A stretch of DNA of 7,282 bases. Source: Paracoccaceae bacterium. Its GTDB lineage: Bacteria; Pseudomonadota; Alphaproteobacteria; Rhodobacterales; Rhodobacteraceae. How positions within the stretch are numbered: the first letter of the stretch is position 1; each line of letters starts with the position of its first letter. The translations under genes and the position numbers were made by a program. This document shows positions 5,667 through 7,282 of this stretch, one piece after another. Where the stretch lies: NCBI GenBank assembly GCA_007131465.1, contig SLQN01000487.1:1-7282 (forward strand), given 5' to 3'. Under the pieces are notes generated by a model. That model searched no databases, was not told where the DNA came from, and saw only the letters and a program-made list of their open reading frames with translations.

Positions 5667-6065
5667 TCAGAGCCAGTCGCGCAGGACGGGAATCAGCGGC
5701 AGATCGGCGGCGGGCATCGGGTAGTCACGCAGGTTTTCCGGCCGCACCCATTTCAGGGCCTGCCCCTCGCGGCTATGGGGCTGGCCCTGCCATTTGCGGC
5801 AGACAAACAGCGGCATGAGAAGGTGGAACGCCGCATAGGCATGGCTGGCAAAGCTGAGGGGCGCCAGGCAGCTTGCCCATGTGTCGATGCCCAGTTCCTC
5901 GTGCAATTCGCGGATCAGGGCGGCTTCGGGGGTCTCGCCCGGCTCGATCTTGCCGCCGGGAAATTCCCACAAACCTGCCATCGATTTGCCCGCAGGCCGC
6001 TGGGCCAGAAGCACGCGGCCATCGGGATCGACAAGCGCGACAGCCGCGACAAGAACGAGTGTCAC
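5667..6065 (-). CDS. mutT: MutT-type Nudix hydrolase, probable 8-oxo-dGTP diphosphatase
   Basis: This 132-residue protein has the normal size for MutT. It contains a complete Nudix box at residues 38-60: G38, E44, then R52-E53-L54-H55-E56-E57-L58-G59-I60, fitting Gx5Ex7REUxEExGU. The upstream LLAQRPAGKSMAGLWEFPGG (residues 19-38) is typical of MutT proper. MutT proteins hydrolyse 8-oxo-dGTP to the monophosphate and so prevent A:T to C:G mutations. The start is GTG at 6063-6065, overlapping the argJ TGA as GTGA. There is no clear Shine-Dalgarno sequence, so it is probably translated by coupling to argJ. The stop is TGA at 5667-5669. Another Nudix substrate cannot be excluded, but the match to MutT over the whole length makes this the best call. 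The pairing with argJ looks like a shared transcript rather than a shared pathway. Confidence 0.93.
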   Translation of the reverse strand: MTLVLVAAVALVDPDGRVLLAQRPAGKSMAGLWEFPGGKIEPGETPEAALIRELHEELGIDTWASCLAPLSFASHAYAAFHLLMPLFVCRKWQGQPHSREGQALKWVRPENLRDYPMPAADLPLIPVLRDWL

Positions 6066-7282
6066 GACCGGTAATCCGCGTTGATCTCGATGTAGCGATT
6101 GGTCAGGTCGCAGGTCCAGACGGTGGCAGAATCTGTGCCAAGGCGCAAATCGACCCCGATCACAAGATCGCTGTTCTTCATATAGGCCGCGCCGATATCT
6201 TCGGCATAGCTGGGGGCGACCTGCCCGTTCTGGGCGACCAGATGCGGGCCAAAGCGGATGGACAGGCGGTCTCGGTCAGCCTCGGCCCCGGATTTGCCGA
6301 CGGCCATGACGATCCGGCCCCAGTTCGGGTCCTCGCCTGCCACGGCCGTTTTCACCAGCGGCGAATTGGCGATGGAGAGCGCCACCTTGCGGGCATCGGC
6401 CTCGGATCTTGCGCCGGACACGGCGACCTCGATGAATTTCGTGGCCCCTTCGCCATCGCGCACCACCTGATGTGCGAGATCGAGCATCACGCCTTCCAGC
6501 GCCGCTGCAAAAGCCTGTCCGTCGGGGCTGGCGGGATCGGTGATCTCGGGCGCGTCGGTCTGCCCGGTCGCGGCGACCAGCAGCATGTCCGAGGTCGACG
6601 TGTCGCTGTCCACCGTGATGCAGTTGAAACTGCGGTCGGTCAGGCGCGTGACGATGTCTTGCAGGGCCGGGCGGGTGATCCGGGCATCGGTGAAGATATA
6701 GACCAGCATCGTCGCCATGTCGGGCGCGATCATGCCCGAGCCTTTGGCAATGCCCGCGATCTGCACCTCGGCCTCTGCGATCCGGGCGCAGGCGGTGGCC
6801 CCCTTGGGGAACGTGTCGGTGGTCATGATGGCGCGGGCGGCATCGGGCAGCGCGGTGTCGGACAGCGCATCGACCAACCCGTCAAGCGCGTCCGCGATCC
6901 GGTCATGGGGCAGGGCTTCGCCAATGACGCCGGTCGAGGCCGTGAAGATGCGTGTCTGCGGCAGGTCCAGCCGAACCGCCAGCGCGGCACAGAGGCTTGC
7001 GACGGACGCCGCGCCCTGCGCCCCGGTAAAGGCATTGGCATTGCCGGAATTCACGAGGATCGCCGCACCCTCTGCCCCCTCGCCCGCAATCTTGGCCTGC
7101 GCATCCAGCACCGACGCGGCGCGCGTGGCTGACCGGGTGAATGTGCCCGCCATCACCGTGCCCGGCGCCAGAGTGGCCAGCATCACATCGGTCCGGCCCG
7201 CATAGCGCACACCCGCCGCCGCACTGGCAAAACGCGCGCCGCGAATGACAGGCAGGTCGGGAAACCGAGCGGGGGCGAGGGG
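6062..7282 (-). CDS. argJ: ArgJ: bifunctional glutamate N-acetyltransferase / ornithine acetyltransferase, 5' end outside the window
   Basis: ArgJ moves the acetyl group from N-acetylornithine to glutamate, the recycling step of arginine biosynthesis, and often also makes N-acetylglutamate from acetyl-CoA. The frame is open from the right window edge, giving 406 visible residues that begin PLAPARFPDLPVIRGARFA, the usual ArgJ N-terminus. Only a few residues should be missing. A GTG at 7208-7210 is an internal codon, not the start. Family motifs are ILVNSGNANAFTG (visible 75-87), TTDTFPKGA (154-162), the autocleavage segment KGSGMIAPDMATML (180-193) with the Thr191 nucleophile, DGEGATKF, and the C-terminal TAVAGEDPNWGRIVMAVGKSG region. 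The precursor cleaves itself before the Thr into alpha and beta chains. The stop TGA at 6062-6064 overlaps the mutT start. Promoter and upstream neighbours are outside the window. Confidence 0.96.
   Translation of the reverse strand, partial: PLAPARFPDLPVIRGARFASAAAGVRYAGRTDVMLATLAPGTVMAGTFTRSATRAASVLDAQAKIAGEGAEGAAILVNSGNANAFTGAQGAASVASLCAALAVRLDLPQTRIFTASTGVIGEALPHDRIADALDGLVDALSDTALPDAARAIMTTDTFPKGATACARIAEAEVQIAGIAKGSGMIAPDMATMLVYIFTDARITRPALQDIVTRLTDRSFNCITVDSDTSTSDMLLVAATGQTDAPEITDPASPDGQAFAAALEGVMLDLAHQVVRDGEGATKFIEVAVSGARSEADARKVALSIANSPLVKTAVAGEDPNWGRIVMAVGKSGAEADRDRLSIRFGPHLVAQNGQVAPSYAEDIGAAYMKNSDLVIGVDLRLGTDSATVWTCDLTNRYIEINADYRS

Noticed and set aside
5873..7132. Plus-strand ORF of 419 codons opposite argJ and mutT
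   Set aside because: Antisense shadow of two clear genes.
6062..7210. argJ starting at the GTG at 7208-7210
   Set aside because: The upstream codons to the window edge encode the conserved ArgJ N-terminus, so the true start is outside the window.

Overview
This window looks like chromosomal DNA from a GC-rich alphaproteobacterium. Rhodobacterales (Rhodobacteraceae) is my best guess. The reasons are the strong G/C preference at third codon positions, an ABC1/UbiB kinase of the mitochondrial COQ8 type, and short intergenic GGGGGC/GCCCCC stem-loop units of a kind I recall from that group. The lineage is an inference, not something the sequence proves. Everything that codes with confidence belongs to known, widespread families. 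I found no clear new defence, mobile or biosynthetic system. The least explained stretch is the gene-poor interval of about 600 bases between the kinase gene and the Nudix gene.

Layout: (1) Bases 1-564 (+) are the 3' part of a UDP-glucuronate 4-epimerase gene, cut by the left window edge. (2) Bases 589-3386 (-) are a two-gene operon, manC then manB in transcription order, joined by an ATGA overlap. It converges on the epimerase gene with only 24 bases between the stop codons. (3) Bases 3387-3740 are an intergenic interval with a good manC ribosome binding site, a weak possible promoter, and otherwise unassigned sequence. (4) Bases 3741-5060 (-) encode the COQ8/ABC1-type kinase. (5) Bases 5061-5666 hold no recognisable gene. 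They do hold a GC-rich stem-loop repeat, a perfect 11-bp hairpin, direct repeats and a promoter-like box, and together these could mark a small RNA or a leader of the kinase gene. (6) Bases 5667-7282 (-) are argJ, cut at its 5' end by the right window edge, followed by a mutT-type Nudix gene whose GTG start overlaps the argJ stop.

How the genes work together: ManB converts mannose-6-phosphate to mannose-1-phosphate. ManC makes the mannose-6-phosphate from fructose-6-phosphate with its C-terminal domain, and GDP-mannose from mannose-1-phosphate with its N-terminal domain. The two proteins therefore cover fructose-6-phosphate to GDP-mannose. The neighbouring epimerase makes UDP-galacturonate, so the left half supplies activated sugars for a surface polysaccharide (LPS, capsule or exopolysaccharide). 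The right half is housekeeping: ubiquinone-related kinase, nucleotide-pool sanitation and arginine biosynthesis.
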